Origin: Arthrobacter sp. MYb213
GTDB lineage: Bacteria > Actinomycetota > Actinomycetes > Actinomycetales > Micrococcaceae
Length of the DNA: 64,000 nucleotides
Assembly (NCBI RefSeq): GCF_002979915.1
Contig: NZ_PCQA01000001.1
Span: 866,600-930,599 of the forward strand
Reading direction: 5' to 3'
The translations under genes and the position numbers were made by a program. The notes under the pieces were generated by a model that made no database searches, was not told where the DNA came from, and was given only the letters and a program-made list of their open reading frames with translations. Below are positions 1-8,205 of this stretch, piece after piece (position 1 is the first letter of the stretch; each line of letters starts with the position of its first letter).

Positions 1-2
1 TT

Positions 3-107
3 GTACTGGGCAAGTCTAAACGAAAGTCTTCCGGCTTCACCATGACGCAGGTCTCCCAGGGAGAAAAATTCCCCGAGCCAGCCTCGCTGTTACTGAAGTC
101 AAGGTAG
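3..107 (+). CDS. Possible 3' end of a gene entering from the left
   Basis: Frame 3 stays open from the window edge for 34 codons and stops with TAG at 105-107. The peptide is lysine- and serine-rich at first and then more mixed, and its codons look ordinary for this genome. I recognise no family in so short a piece. It may be the C-terminus of a gene that starts outside the window, or chance. The sequence to the left would settle it. Confidence 0.25.
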   Translation, partial: VLGKSKRKSSGFTMTQVSQGEKFPEPASLLLKSR

Positions 108-827
108 GCAAAAACGTTGCATGGCTTGCAAGCAGTTTGCACGCCTAGAAGACTCTTCAACCAGTTTCGACGCCTATGCCTTGCACGGCATGGGGTATTT
201 CAACGAATAGTTTTCCTCCGAGTTAGTCATCCTCACGCTGAGGATGAAGCACACCTAAAAACTACACGCGAAGGTGACTGCTGTTGGAACGAGCTTTACC
301 TGCAATGAACGGATAAAAGGCAGAACAGTTCACGAGCAACTGCACTCGAAAAATGCACTCTGTCCGAGAAAATGGCGGTTCTGTAGCTGGTTTCTAGGAT
401 CCCGAGAACCTACAAATTTTCTGCTCCTAGTCAGCACATGAACGGATCCGTGTATTCCATAAACGTTCGATATCTAATGTTCACGCGGCAGTTAATGGTC
501 GTGAGGATGCAGTTTGTAAGGTGGTTCTGTGTTTCGGAATGCCGCGTAGCTGTGTACTGCATCAAGGTGAGGCTGGGCCAACATTCCCGAGTATTTCAGT
601 ATCATCTCGGGAAGCAAGAAACTGGCAACCATCCGCCCTGTTGACTTTAGCTTTGATCGGAAGCGATCGAGATGGACTTATGGAGAGTGCCGGTACGCTA
701 CCTGGCTTCAACGAGTGGTTTTGTACTACCTGAGCATTCCAGCTAAACCATTGATACGGTTCTCTTGCATCTGTTTGAATATTGAAAAATCGACATGTGC
801 TAGTAACGACGTTGCGGAGGTATTGGA
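108..827. other. Gap without recognisable gene
   Basis: About 720 bases precede the BrkB-like gene. Short open frames occur on both strands, but none has both a ribosome-binding site and a protein-like composition. The stretch is more AT-rich than the window from 11.4 kb onward. I found no convincing hairpin or promoter pair. The last bases carry the GGAGG ribosome-binding site of the next gene (about 816-820). Confidence 0.5.
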
Positions 828-1994
828 ATGTCCAGGTCAGATTCGGCAAAGCGACGTCCGACGGAGGATCATCCTCAAATCAATGAAGGGACCGCCGTCG
901 ATACCCGCAGAAAATATGAGTATGCGCCGGACCCGGAAGACGATTCAAAAACCGATTCACCGACGCAACTGCACGCTAGCTCGTGGAAATACATTTTCAA
1001 GCGGTCGGTACACGAGTTTTCACGCAACAAGTGCACGGACCTTGCAGCATCGCTAACCTACTTCGCAATGCTGTCCATCTTCCCGGGGCTCTTGGCTATG
1101 GTCTCTCTGCTGGGAATTGCAGGTCAGGCGGAAACCACCACACGGAATATGGTCAGTATCTTGGATCGGTTCGCCAGCGATCAGGTAGTCGACACACTTA
1201 AACAGCCAATTGAGCAACTCTCTTCTGCCCCGTCCGCAGGTCTCGCTCTGGCCGTAGGTCTGATTGGCGCACTGTGGAGCGCTTCCGGTTACGTAGGAGC
1301 TTTCGGTCGCTCAATCAACCAGATCTACGATGTTCAAGAAGGTCGATCAGCGTTTAAACTGAAGCCGTTGATGCTACTCATTACGCTGGTGTTACTTCTA
1401 TGTGCTGCGCTCTTGGTGGTTCTACTTGTCGTCTCGGGACCGCTAGCGCGCACCTTGGGCGATCTCATAGGCCTCGGTGAAACGGCAATCCTGATTTGGA
1501 ATATCGCTAAGTGGCCGGTCATTGTCTTAGCCGCGGTCTTCATGATCGCTCTGCTCTACTACGGCACACCCAATGTTCGGCAACCCAAAATCCGCTGGAT
1601 TAGCCTCGGCTCAGCGATCGCTCTGCTGATCCTTGGCGTAGCGACCCTTGGGTTCTTCTTTTACGTCTCGAACTTCTCGAACTACAACAAAACCTACGGC
1701 GCTATTGGTGGTGTCATCGTTCTGCTCTTGTGGATCTGGATCGGAAATCTTTCGTTGCTCTTCGGTGTTGTCTTCGACGCGGAAGTTGAACGTGCACGCC
1801 AACTGCAATCAGGCATCCCCGCTGAAAGTTCAATTCAGTTACCACCTCGCGACATCAAGGCGAGTGAGAAACAACTTGCCAAGGAAGAAAAAGATGTCCG
1901 ACAAGGCAAGGAATTACGCATTTCAGCAGAGCTCCAACATGAGGAAGACGAAGACAAGGAGCAGGCTAGGGACAAACCCGACACCAGAAAGTAA
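828..1994 (+). CDS. YihY/BrkB family integral membrane protein
   Basis: This 388-residue protein belongs to the YihY/BrkB family, formerly mislabelled ribonuclease BN. It has a charged, hydrophilic N-terminus of about 60 residues. A membrane domain of roughly six helices follows (about residues 75-325), with the family pattern around 'KCTDLAASLTYFAMLSIFPG' and the Gly/Ala-rich 'GLIGALWSASGYVGAFGRSI' stretch. The last 60 residues form a highly charged Lys/Glu/Asp tail, longer than in many relatives and probably cytoplasmic. The ATG is chosen because GGAGG lies at a good distance upstream. The substrate of the family is unknown; transport or envelope roles have been suggested. It stands alone, but lies in the same direction as the membrane-stress cassette 1 kb downstream. 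Confidence 0.85.
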   Translation: MSRSDSAKRRPTEDHPQINEGTAVDTRRKYEYAPDPEDDSKTDSPTQLHASSWKYIFKRSVHEFSRNKCTDLAASLTYFAMLSIFPGLLAMVSLLGIAGQAETTTRNMVSILDRFASDQVVDTLKQPIEQLSSAPSAGLALAVGLIGALWSASGYVGAFGRSINQIYDVQEGRSAFKLKPLMLLITLVLLLCAALLVVLLVVSGPLARTLGDLIGLGETAILIWNIAKWPVIVLAAVFMIALLYYGTPNVRQPKIRWISLGSAIALLILGVATLGFFFYVSNFSNYNKTYGAIGGVIVLLLWIWIGNLSLLFGVVFDAEVERARQLQSGIPAESSIQLPPRDIKASEKQLAKEEKDVRQGKELRISAELQHEEDEDKEQARDKPDTRK

Positions 1995-2940
1995 GGATGA
2001 GCTGAGATTGCCATACTCCTACGCCGACTATCGTTTGCGGCAGTACCTTGGCTGCGCAGGTGTCACCTCGCTTCGAGGTATGCAATCACTCTGGATAAGA
2101 CACAACAGGTCAGCTTAGCTCGATGCAGTCTTTAGGGCCGGGACGCACCGAAACGGGACGATATTGGTTTTCACCGGTAATGCTTAGCCAGGTGGAACAT
2201 GCGCCCCAGCAAGAGATTCCGTCAGTAAACAGCGAATACGTGCTCTAAATGACTCGGTGCGGTGATGCCACTTGAGAAAACTATTAAATTCCTGAAAGCA
2301 AAGGAAAATCGTGTCTTTGAGACATAACCTGATCACTAGGTTCCGCGGTTGACCGACGAGCGTGGGGACGTTCAGGAACGTAGGTTACCTTCGTGTTCGA
2401 CGGTGGTTACGTTCAGACCGCTTGCAGGAGCCCTATCGCAGAAATGTGAAAGGGCTCCTGCAATTTTCCATCTAAACCTCTGTCGTTTGGCAGTCGACCT
2501 TTTCGTTTTCTATAGCGCCAGCGAACTCGTGGTAAACACGAAAAAACGATATAGACCCAGCTCTTTCTTACTGACGTTCTTCGAGCAGGTTAGTGGGGAG
2601 ATAAGAGGCAACGCCGACGACTGATGCGTTCTAGAAATATATGTTTGAGGATCTGGAATAACCTTAGTCAAAACCCCATTTAATTCACTTGATTAGCTTT
2701 GCATATCGAGCGATAACGCTCCTTAGCAAGCTACAACTCTGTGTCGTCTGGCCTTTTTTGTGTTGCAATTTCGCTCGTACATTACGCATTGCCTCGGCTT
2801 TTGAGATCAATGATCGACGTTGCCCAGATCTCGAAGCTGAGAGAATCCTTACGATTTCGAATAACACCTTTCTGGATAATCAGAGGTCTCTAGTCTTGCT
2901 CACGTAAGGGCAAGTTCTGGACACTAGTGGAAGGCACGAA
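1995..2940. other. Long gap with one orphan terminator
   Basis: Nearly 950 bases separate the BrkB-like gene from the next gene. I see no supportable coding sequence on either strand; the small open frames lack ribosome-binding sites and protein-like composition. The one clear structure is the intrinsic-terminator hairpin at 2422-2467. The last 15 bases include the GGAAGG ribosome-binding site of the next gene. Confidence 0.5.
2422..2467 (+). terminator. Intrinsic terminator, no adjacent gene
   Basis: A perfect 13-bp inverted repeat (TTGCAGGAGCCCT at 2422-2434 and its complement at 2451-2463) with a 16-base loop is followed directly by TTTT. This is the classic layout of a rho-independent terminator reading rightward. 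It lies 430 bases past the stop codon of the BrkB-like gene, so it either ends a long 3' untranslated region or serves an unannotated transcript. Confidence 0.6.
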
Positions 2941-3792
2941 ATGAGCAACGACAATTTTTCAAGCTCCAGCCCATCACCATATTTGCCGGAGCCGGCATCT
3001 GGGCAAGAAGCTCTCCCATCAGCCACACCCATCCTGCGCAATGATCAGTTCCTCCCGGAACATGTGGACATCTCCGATGATCTAGACATGCAGGATTCGA
3101 CGTCACAGTCGAACCAAAACAATGTCACTGACACGGCTAAGGATCTTGCACAGGAAGGTCAGCACTCAGCTACCGAGGTCCTAGATACCGCCAAGCAAGA
3201 AGCATCCCTCATCGGTGGACAGGCCAAAGAGCAAGCCGCGGACCTATTTGAGGAGCTCAGCTCGGATCTGCGCGAACAAGCATCGCTTCAGCAACAGAAA
3301 GTCGCAACAAATCTACGCGACATTAGTGATGAGTTCCGCTCCATGCTGGATCAGTCCCAAGCTTCCGGAACTGCAGCCACCCTCGTTGACCAGGCCTCCA
3401 ATCACAGTGGACAGATCGCGAATTGGCTCGATCAGCGAGAACCTGGCGACGTAGTCGACGAGGTCAAACAGTTCGCGCGTAAACGCCCGGGAGCCTTCCT
3501 AGGTATTGCCCTAGGCGCAGGGCTCTTAGCAGGACGAATCACGCGCAATGCTAGCGCCTCGAAGCAAGGTGACCGTGGCAGTGAAAACACTTCAGCGAAC
3601 AGCTTGAAAACCCCGCAGGGTTCCAACCCCGCTACGGGCTCGCCTACAGGAACTGCCGGGAACCTATCTCAAGCGACAACACCACAGTCAGTCCCAACAG
3701 AGCCACAGTCGCAGGCCCCTGACGAAACAATCGACGTCGATCCACTGCGCTCCTATCCCCGTGAAGATCCACGCTCCGAAGACTACAAATAG
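2941..3792 (+). CDS. YqjD/ElaB-like tail-anchored stress protein
   Basis: This 283-residue hypothetical protein has four parts: a disordered, acidic, Ser/Pro-rich N-terminus (1-60), a long Ala/Gln/Glu-rich amphipathic coiled region (about 60-150), a short basic segment with a glycine-rich hydrophobic helix ('RKRPGAFLGIALGAGLLAGR', about 179-200), and a disordered Gln/Thr/Pro-rich tail. The helix resembles the C-terminal anchor of the DUF883 (YqjD/ElaB) proteins, which bind ribosomes at the inner membrane in stationary phase. GGAAGG precedes the ATG. It is the first gene of a tight operon with the holin-family and DUF3618 genes. The family parallel is by shape only; the function is inferred. 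Confidence 0.7.
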   Translation: MSNDNFSSSSPSPYLPEPASGQEALPSATPILRNDQFLPEHVDISDDLDMQDSTSQSNQNNVTDTAKDLAQEGQHSATEVLDTAKQEASLIGGQAKEQAADLFEELSSDLREQASLQQQKVATNLRDISDEFRSMLDQSQASGTAATLVDQASNHSGQIANWLDQREPGDVVDEVKQFARKRPGAFLGIALGAGLLAGRITRNASASKQGDRGSENTSANSLKTPQGSNPATGSPTGTAGNLSQATTPQSVPTEPQSQAPDETIDVDPLRSYPREDPRSEDYK

Positions 3793-3801
3793 GAGGAACT
3801 G

Positions 3802-4230
3802 ATGACTCATTCGTCTTCAGATTTCGAATCAGACGATTCGCGTAACGAAGAGCAACACACGCTTGGCGCTCTCTTTAGCGATCTCACGCAAAATGTTTCG
3901 GTTTTGGTTCGGCAAGAGATTGAGCTTGCGAAAACCGAACTGAAAGAATCAGCGAGCAAGGGTGGCCAAGGCGCAGGGATGTTGGCTGGAGCCGGAATCG
4001 CAGCGCACTTCGTATTGCTTTTCCTCTCCTTAGCAGCCTGGGTGGGAGTAGCGCAGTGGCTTGGTTACGGATGGTCGGCACTGATTATCGCTGTTATCTG
4101 GGCACTTATTGCTGGGATCCTGTCCGTCTTAGGACGCAAAAAGATCAAAGAGATCAAAGGGTTGCCTGAGACGGCTGGCACAGTAAAGAAAATTCCTTCA
4201 GCTTTTACTCCGAAAGAGGAAAACTCATGA
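3802..4230 (+). CDS. Phage holin family / DUF1469 (YqjE-like) membrane protein
   Basis: This 142-residue protein has a hydrophilic N-terminus, the family's typical 'VLVRQEIELAKTELKESA' amphipathic helix (about 34-52), and two membrane helices (about 60-80 and 92-112). A basic C-terminal tail follows. The family label 'holin' is historical; in free-living bacteria these YqjE-type proteins sit in membrane-stress operons and no lysis role is implied. A strong AGGAGG precedes the ATG, 9 bases after the upstream stop. The stop codon overlaps the next gene's ATG (ATGA), so the two are translationally coupled. Confidence 0.85.
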   Translation: MTHSSSDFESDDSRNEEQHTLGALFSDLTQNVSVLVRQEIELAKTELKESASKGGQGAGMLAGAGIAAHFVLLFLSLAAWVGVAQWLGYGWSALIIAVIWALIAGILSVLGRKKIKEIKGLPETAGTVKKIPSAFTPKEENS

Positions 4231-4799
4231 ACAAGGACGCAGATGAACTCAGGGCCGAGATTGCTCAGACCCGAGAAGAACTACGCAATGACGTTGATGC
4301 CATTGTGGATAGGGCAAGTCCAACTCGCATTGCCCACCGACAAAGCGAGAAGTTCAAAAACTCTGTGACCAAGGTGAAGGAGTCAGTGATGGGAAGCGGC
4401 GAAAGCGTAAGCGATCATACCCAGCGTTTGACGCACGAAACGTCGGAAGCAGTGCATGATGCGCCGCATAAAGTCGCTGATCGAACTCGCGGAAACCCGC
4501 TGGCCGCGGGATTGATGGCTTTCGGTGCCGGTCTACTTGCGTCCTCACTGATTCCCGCGACTCAAGCCGAGGAGGAACTGGTTCAAAAAGCTAAGGATAA
4601 GGCCGAACCGCTGGCCGCCGAACTCAGCGAGGCAGCCAAGAAAATTGCCAGTGATCTGAAAGAACCAGTAACTGCCGCAGCCGAAGAGTTGAAAAACTCG
4701 TCAATGCAGTCCATGGAACGAGTCAAATCCGAGGCTTCTGATGAGACGGAGCGTCTTCGGCAAGAGGCCAAAGGCAGCACGGACGAATATAAAAACTAA
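4227..4799 (+). CDS. DUF3618 domain protein
   Basis: The 190-residue protein begins with the DUF3618 signature (residues 5-45: 'ELRAEIAQTREELRNDVDA' followed by an Arg/His-containing stretch). A hydrophilic helical region comes next, then one short hydrophobic segment rich in Gly and Ala (about 91-110). The C-terminal half is a long, charged, Lys/Glu/Ala-rich helix resembling LEA or apolipoprotein-like proteins. The ATG overlaps the preceding stop codon. DUF3618 with a DUF1469 partner is a common actinobacterial pair. A role in protecting or shaping the membrane under stress is inferred from the company it keeps, as no biochemical function is established. Confidence 0.85.
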   Translation: MNKDADELRAEIAQTREELRNDVDAIVDRASPTRIAHRQSEKFKNSVTKVKESVMGSGESVSDHTQRLTHETSEAVHDAPHKVADRTRGNPLAAGLMAFGAGLLASSLIPATQAEEELVQKAKDKAEPLAAELSEAAKKIASDLKEPVTAAAEELKNSSMQSMERVKSEASDETERLRQEAKGSTDEYKN

Positions 4800-4855
4800 A
4801 GATAGCTAGCCATCTTTAGAATGCCGGCCGGTGAACGCAAGTGGGTTCAACGGCC
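4797..4855 (+). terminator. Two small hairpins after the DUF3618 gene
   Basis: The stop codon lies inside a 22-base imperfect palindrome (arms TAAAGAT/ATCTTTA, 4797-4818). A second 11-bp stem with one mismatch follows (GGCCGGTGAAC/GTTCAACGGCC, 4826-4855). Neither has a long T-tract, so termination of the three-gene operon here is plausible but not certain. Confidence 0.35.
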
Positions 4856-5232
4856 GACCTATGGAATAACGCGATCTTTATTGGTCCCGCTCGCCACTTG
4901 TTGCGATGGTAAATGACGCTCGTTAGACGCAGTTCAACGATTTCAGCGCAAATAAGTGCTGGTGGTCCCAATCACCTGCGGCGGACAAAGATCCTCAACT
5001 TCAGAATTTCGATCGTTTCTTGGTTATGTCTTAAATCAAGAATCCAGTCTGCCCGCGCCCGCTGCTCCACGACGATTGGTAGCATCCGGATTTGGTCGGT
5101 GTTGCCAGAGAAACTGTTAATCAGAACGACCATACTCGTACATTATAGTGCTGACAATTGCTTCCAAGTAGCATGGAGCACACCTAAAATCGGCATCTTC
5201 ACCGATGAACGAATCTGATAAAGGGGAACTAG
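4856..5232. other. Gap without recognisable gene
   Basis: About 380 bases lie between the DUF3618 operon and the DUF3253 gene. I see no gene. A -10-like element (TATAGT) occurs near 5145, but I could not pair it with a good -35. The ribosome-binding site AAAGGGGA of the next gene ends the stretch. Confidence 0.4.
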
Positions 5233-5736
5233 ATGGCACCGCCGGAGAACTCAACTGAAACCACAACCGACGGACGTTACCTCATCATCAAAGGGAGGAA
5301 ATGGCGGGCTAGTAATCCATCAATTCCTCCAAAGCTTCGCCAAGAACTGGTCGATGAACTAATGTCCGCCCGCCGGGCCGTCAAGGACGGAAAACCTGGC
5401 GCCAGAAAACGAGTTAACGACGCAAAAGTCGCCCTTGGAGAACGTGGCCAACCCTGGTGGGAAGATCCCGATCCGACAGCACTGAGTGAACGTATTAGGG
5501 CGACAATTCGCGCCTTACTGAGTAAACGAGCCGGTGCTTCAATCTGTCCTAGCGATGTGGCACGCGTAGTAGGTGGACCGGAAGATGCTTGGCGCAAATA
5601 TATGAACAATGTACGTCAGATTACTGCAGAAATGGCCGCCGCGGGTGAGGTCACGGCCACCCAAAAAGGCAAAACAGTAGAAGCCGACAACGTTCGCGGA
5701 CCAATTCGAATCAACCGCACAAACCCAGAAATATGA
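5233..5736 (+). CDS. Fused 'DGRY' N-terminal domain plus DUF3253 protein
   Basis: This 167-residue protein has two parts. Residues 12-80 contain 'DGRYLIIKGRKWRASNPSIP', a helical middle and 'ALGERGQPWWED'; in other actinobacteria this is a small stand-alone protein often mislabelled 'biopolymer transporter Tol'. Residues 85-165 match DUF3253: 'RIRATIRALLSKR', 'ICPSDVARVVGG', 'WRKYMNNVRQ', then a short beta-hairpin ending 'RGPIRI', which looks like a small winged-helix fold. The ATG has a good AAAGGGGA upstream. No signal peptide or membrane segment is present, so the protein is cytoplasmic. DUF3253 proteins have no proven function; nucleic-acid binding is a guess from the fold. It is a single-gene unit. 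Confidence 0.75.
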   Translation: MAPPENSTETTTDGRYLIIKGRKWRASNPSIPPKLRQELVDELMSARRAVKDGKPGARKRVNDAKVALGERGQPWWEDPDPTALSERIRATIRALLSKRAGASICPSDVARVVGGPEDAWRKYMNNVRQITAEMAAAGEVTATQKGKTVEADNVRGPIRINRTNPEI

Positions 5737-6320
5737 GCGGCTGGCGAAATCTAAAAACCTACACAGTCAATCACGCCAATCCGGCAGTTACTCAACAATT
5801 CGAAACCGCTTTCATAGATCTCATTCTCTGAATCGATCAATCTGTAAGTAATGTGACGGGGTCGGCGTGTGACTGATGATGGAACATCATTTCTCTCGAT
5901 TATCGATTGATACTTGCGAGTCACGGTTGTGTCCCTTTTCGAGTTTATGTATTGAACGCCGCGAGAAATTGGATACCTGCCAAATTTGACTGCGTGGCGA
6001 CGAATTTTTCCTGAAGCTACGCCACTCGTTGTGGCCGTCTATATCAGCCATAAAGATCAATAAGGATGAACCCTGACAGAGAACCGGATCCTCGCAACTT
6101 TCGAACGACATTCTACGAGTTTCCTGAGTATTCTCTACCCTTACTATCGGGGCTCCAATTCTTCAGATTATTATGAAAAAGCGAACTCACAAAGCGCACC
6201 TAACTAAAAAACCTTTTCGCGAGGTCGAGCTAAGCGTCCCGGGACACCCCGGGGCGCTTACTCATTTCTTGCGCCAACATTGTCGGTCGTGGGAATAGTA
6301 AAAGATCCAGAGAGGAACCA
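5737..6320. other. Gap with one hairpin
   Basis: About 580 AT-rich bases without a supportable gene. The only distinct structure is the GC-rich hairpin at 6232-6259. The last 20 bases carry the AGAGAGG ribosome-binding site of the small gene at 6321. Confidence 0.45.
6232..6259 (+). terminator. GC-rich hairpin upstream of the small gene
   Basis: A 12-bp stem with one G-U pair (AAGCGTCCCGGG, loop ACAC, CCCGGGGCGCTT) lies 62 bases before the 54-residue gene. It is preceded by an A-run (6205-6211) and followed by a weak T-rich stretch. It could be a terminator for either direction or a structured 5' leader of the small gene; the sequence does not decide. Confidence 0.35.
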
Positions 6321-6485
6321 ATGCACCCCATTGAAATCAGTACTAATGGGCAAACATGGGACGTAAGCCTCGACGGTTGGTTCCAAGGCACTTTCAAATC
6401 ACTGCAAGACGCTTATCAAGCTGCATGCGATCTTAGCCTCGAGCACGAAAACACTGAGATCGTGGTGCACGGCGAAATACCGTGA
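6321..6485 (+). CDS. 54-residue DUF2188-like protein
   Basis: A short open frame begins with ATG seven bases after a good ribosome-binding site (AGAGAGG) and ends with TGA. The 54-residue product is acidic. It has the pattern of the small DUF2188-type fold: an N-terminal strand with 'WDVSLDGW', then 'TFKSLQDAYQAACDLSLEHE' as the helix and a final strand 'TEIVVHGEIP'. The family's function is unknown. The gene is below usual length cut-offs and easily missed. Codon use is ordinary. The match to DUF2188 is by eye and needs a profile search. Confidence 0.55.
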   Translation: MHPIEISTNGQTWDVSLDGWFQGTFKSLQDAYQAACDLSLEHENTEIVVHGEIP

Positions 6486-7477
6486 ACCGAAAACGAGGGC
6501 ACTCAAAAATCGGCCTCTGAGGATGGAACACCACGTGCCATATAGGCATTTCCATTGGACACTCGGCGTCCGACAAAGGGTCTAGCGCATCTGGACAACA
6601 TTGAAATAAATTGGTGTTTTTCCACAACTAGTGCATTTGGAGAACAGCATGTGCCACTGCACTGTATCGCTAATGCCGATTCTGACATCGCACCCGCAAC
6701 CCAGGTTGTACACGCTCAAAGGCGAACTGTTTTGCGCCTTAGCGCGTTGTGTGAGCCATTACCGGAAAAGTCGGCCAATGTAGGGTCCAATTCGCATCAC
6801 GCGCAGACCATAGACTCAACCTGCGAGCCACCCTGACGACAATAGAAGCTATGTTCTGCGCCCATTATCTTTGTCGTCAGCTGAACGCTCCAGATCCCCC
6901 AAAATACAATCCATCAGGCCGGCGAAACTACTGAACGATATGTAGCCAGACAAGCCGTTGTCAACGACTTGAGCGAGAGACCGTAGTCCCCCAATGTGCG
7001 GTGCGCCGTCCTGCCTTCATCCACGGATCTTGCTTGACCTAGTATGTGCGAACGGGAACGCTTCTTGCTACGGAAAAGAAAGGCTTCTAGTTTCTTCAGC
7101 TCAAGACCTCTTCACTTTCAAATAATTTGGCCATTTTGAACCGCAATGCGGAGGAATGAACCCGACGCTTGCTTGTGAAATTCACACAACTCACACGTTC
7201 CGAATGCCTTCAACTTTTTGATCCTTCTCAAGCCGTCGTTGTAATTCAAGGAGTGGGTTCCGATAATTTCCAGCGGTTCTCAGGACACTAGACATCCATC
7301 AGGTGTGATCAGTACCTAAGGGGCTGGGAGTGTTCGACACCGTAGCTGGCGGCTGGGTAGGTTTAAACAACAAAGTAAAGGCACCTACGTGCTGCAATCG
7401 TGAATTCCGATGGTGAGCGAAAACTCTTGGCTCTACCGAATCTGGCCTGGGTTTTGAGCTTCCGCCACTTTTTGGCA
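6486..7477. other. Long gap without recognisable gene
   Basis: Nearly 1 kb without a defensible gene lies between the 54-residue gene and the end of the glycosyltransferase. Open frames here are short and have no ribosome-binding sites. One inverted repeat is present at 6833-6880. The stretch may contain decayed coding sequence that I cannot recognise by eye. Confidence 0.5.
6833..6880. repeat. Inverted repeat, 10-bp arms
   Basis: CTGACGACAA at 6833-6842 is exactly complementary to TTGTCGTCAG at 6871-6880, with 28 bases between. Nothing coding lies close by. It may be an RNA hairpin, a protein-binding site or the remnant of an inverted-repeat element. No second copy was noticed in the window. 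Confidence 0.4.
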
Positions 7478-8203
7478 TTACTTCAACCCTAAAACAGACT
7501 GCCAGCGATTGAATATCCCATTCATACCTCCATGCCTCGCCAATGTATTCAGGGCAAGACGACTGGACCTTCGAAAGCCCCGTGGCCGGAGGAAAACGCG
7601 TCCAGCCGCGCCCACACGAAGTGTCGGCAGGAATTTCAAGACAAAGCTCTGCTGCGCGGCGCAGCTCAGATCCAGGTCATCATGAATTTTGGTTCCGGTA
7701 CGGCTGACTCGTTCTCTTACTCCATTCCAGAGTGCGCTTCGAAACGCCATGTTGGATCCCCATAGTGGAATCGTGGCCAGAGCAGAACCGAGCAAGAAGA
7801 AATACCCCAGAGCGTAAAGAGCTGAACCTATCCAGCGAGTTCCTAGGGGTAAATCATAAAAGAAACCGGGACCGGTCAGCGCACTGGTAGCCGGATCCTC
7901 CACGAATTTCTTATCGATTTTCTCAAGCCAGTCCCCCGGTGGCCGAGAATCAGCATCGCAACGCACAATGATCTCGCCAGTGGCATGGTCATATCCCCTG
8001 GCTACGGCTGCAGGAATGCCGATATTTTTCTCGACAATGACTACAGCGCCGGCAGATCTCGCGATTTCGGCGCTGCCATCTGTGCACCCATTGTCCACCA
8101 CGATAATCTCGTCTGCCGGTACGGTCTGATGTGCGAGATTATCCAGAAGAACTTTCAAATACTCCTCATCGTTCAGCACAGGAATCACAATACTGATGCG
8201 CAT
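7478..8203 (-). CDS. Family 2 glycosyltransferase
   Basis: A 241-residue GT-A-fold glycosyltransferase. The N-terminus 'MRISIVIPVLNDEEYLKVLL' and 'VDNGCTDGSAEIA' form the nucleotide-binding part. The metal-binding acidic motif is 'RCDADSRPPGDW' (about residues 80-91), and an Asp pair in 'TKIHDDLDLSC' near residue 180 is a likely catalytic region. One hydrophobic patch around residues 120-145 may contact the membrane. An upstream in-frame TTG (8236) would overlap the previous gene by 31 bases; the ATG at 8203, two bases after that gene's stop, fits the family better. It is the last gene of an operon with a membrane protein and ferrochelatase. Donor and acceptor are unknown. Confidence 0.85.
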   Translation of the reverse strand: MRISIVIPVLNDEEYLKVLLDNLAHQTVPADEIIVVDNGCTDGSAEIARSAGAVVIVEKNIGIPAAVARGYDHATGEIIVRCDADSRPPGDWLEKIDKKFVEDPATSALTGPGFFYDLPLGTRWIGSALYALGYFFLLGSALATIPLWGSNMAFRSALWNGVRERVSRTGTKIHDDLDLSCAAQQSFVLKFLPTLRVGAAGRVFLRPRGFRRSSRLALNTLARHGGMNGIFNRWQSVLGLK

Positions 8204-8205
8204 AG

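Noticed and set aside
2349..2624. 91-codon plus frame spanning the orphan terminator
   Set aside because: A strong intrinsic terminator lies inside it and no ribosome-binding site precedes it.
3802..4230. The 'phage holin' label as a sign of prophage
   Set aside because: No other phage gene is near. This holin-named family is common in chromosomal stress operons next to DUF3618.
7300..7400. tRNA-like GTTCGA stretch near 7335
   Set aside because: The surrounding bases do not fold into acceptor, D, anticodon and T stems.
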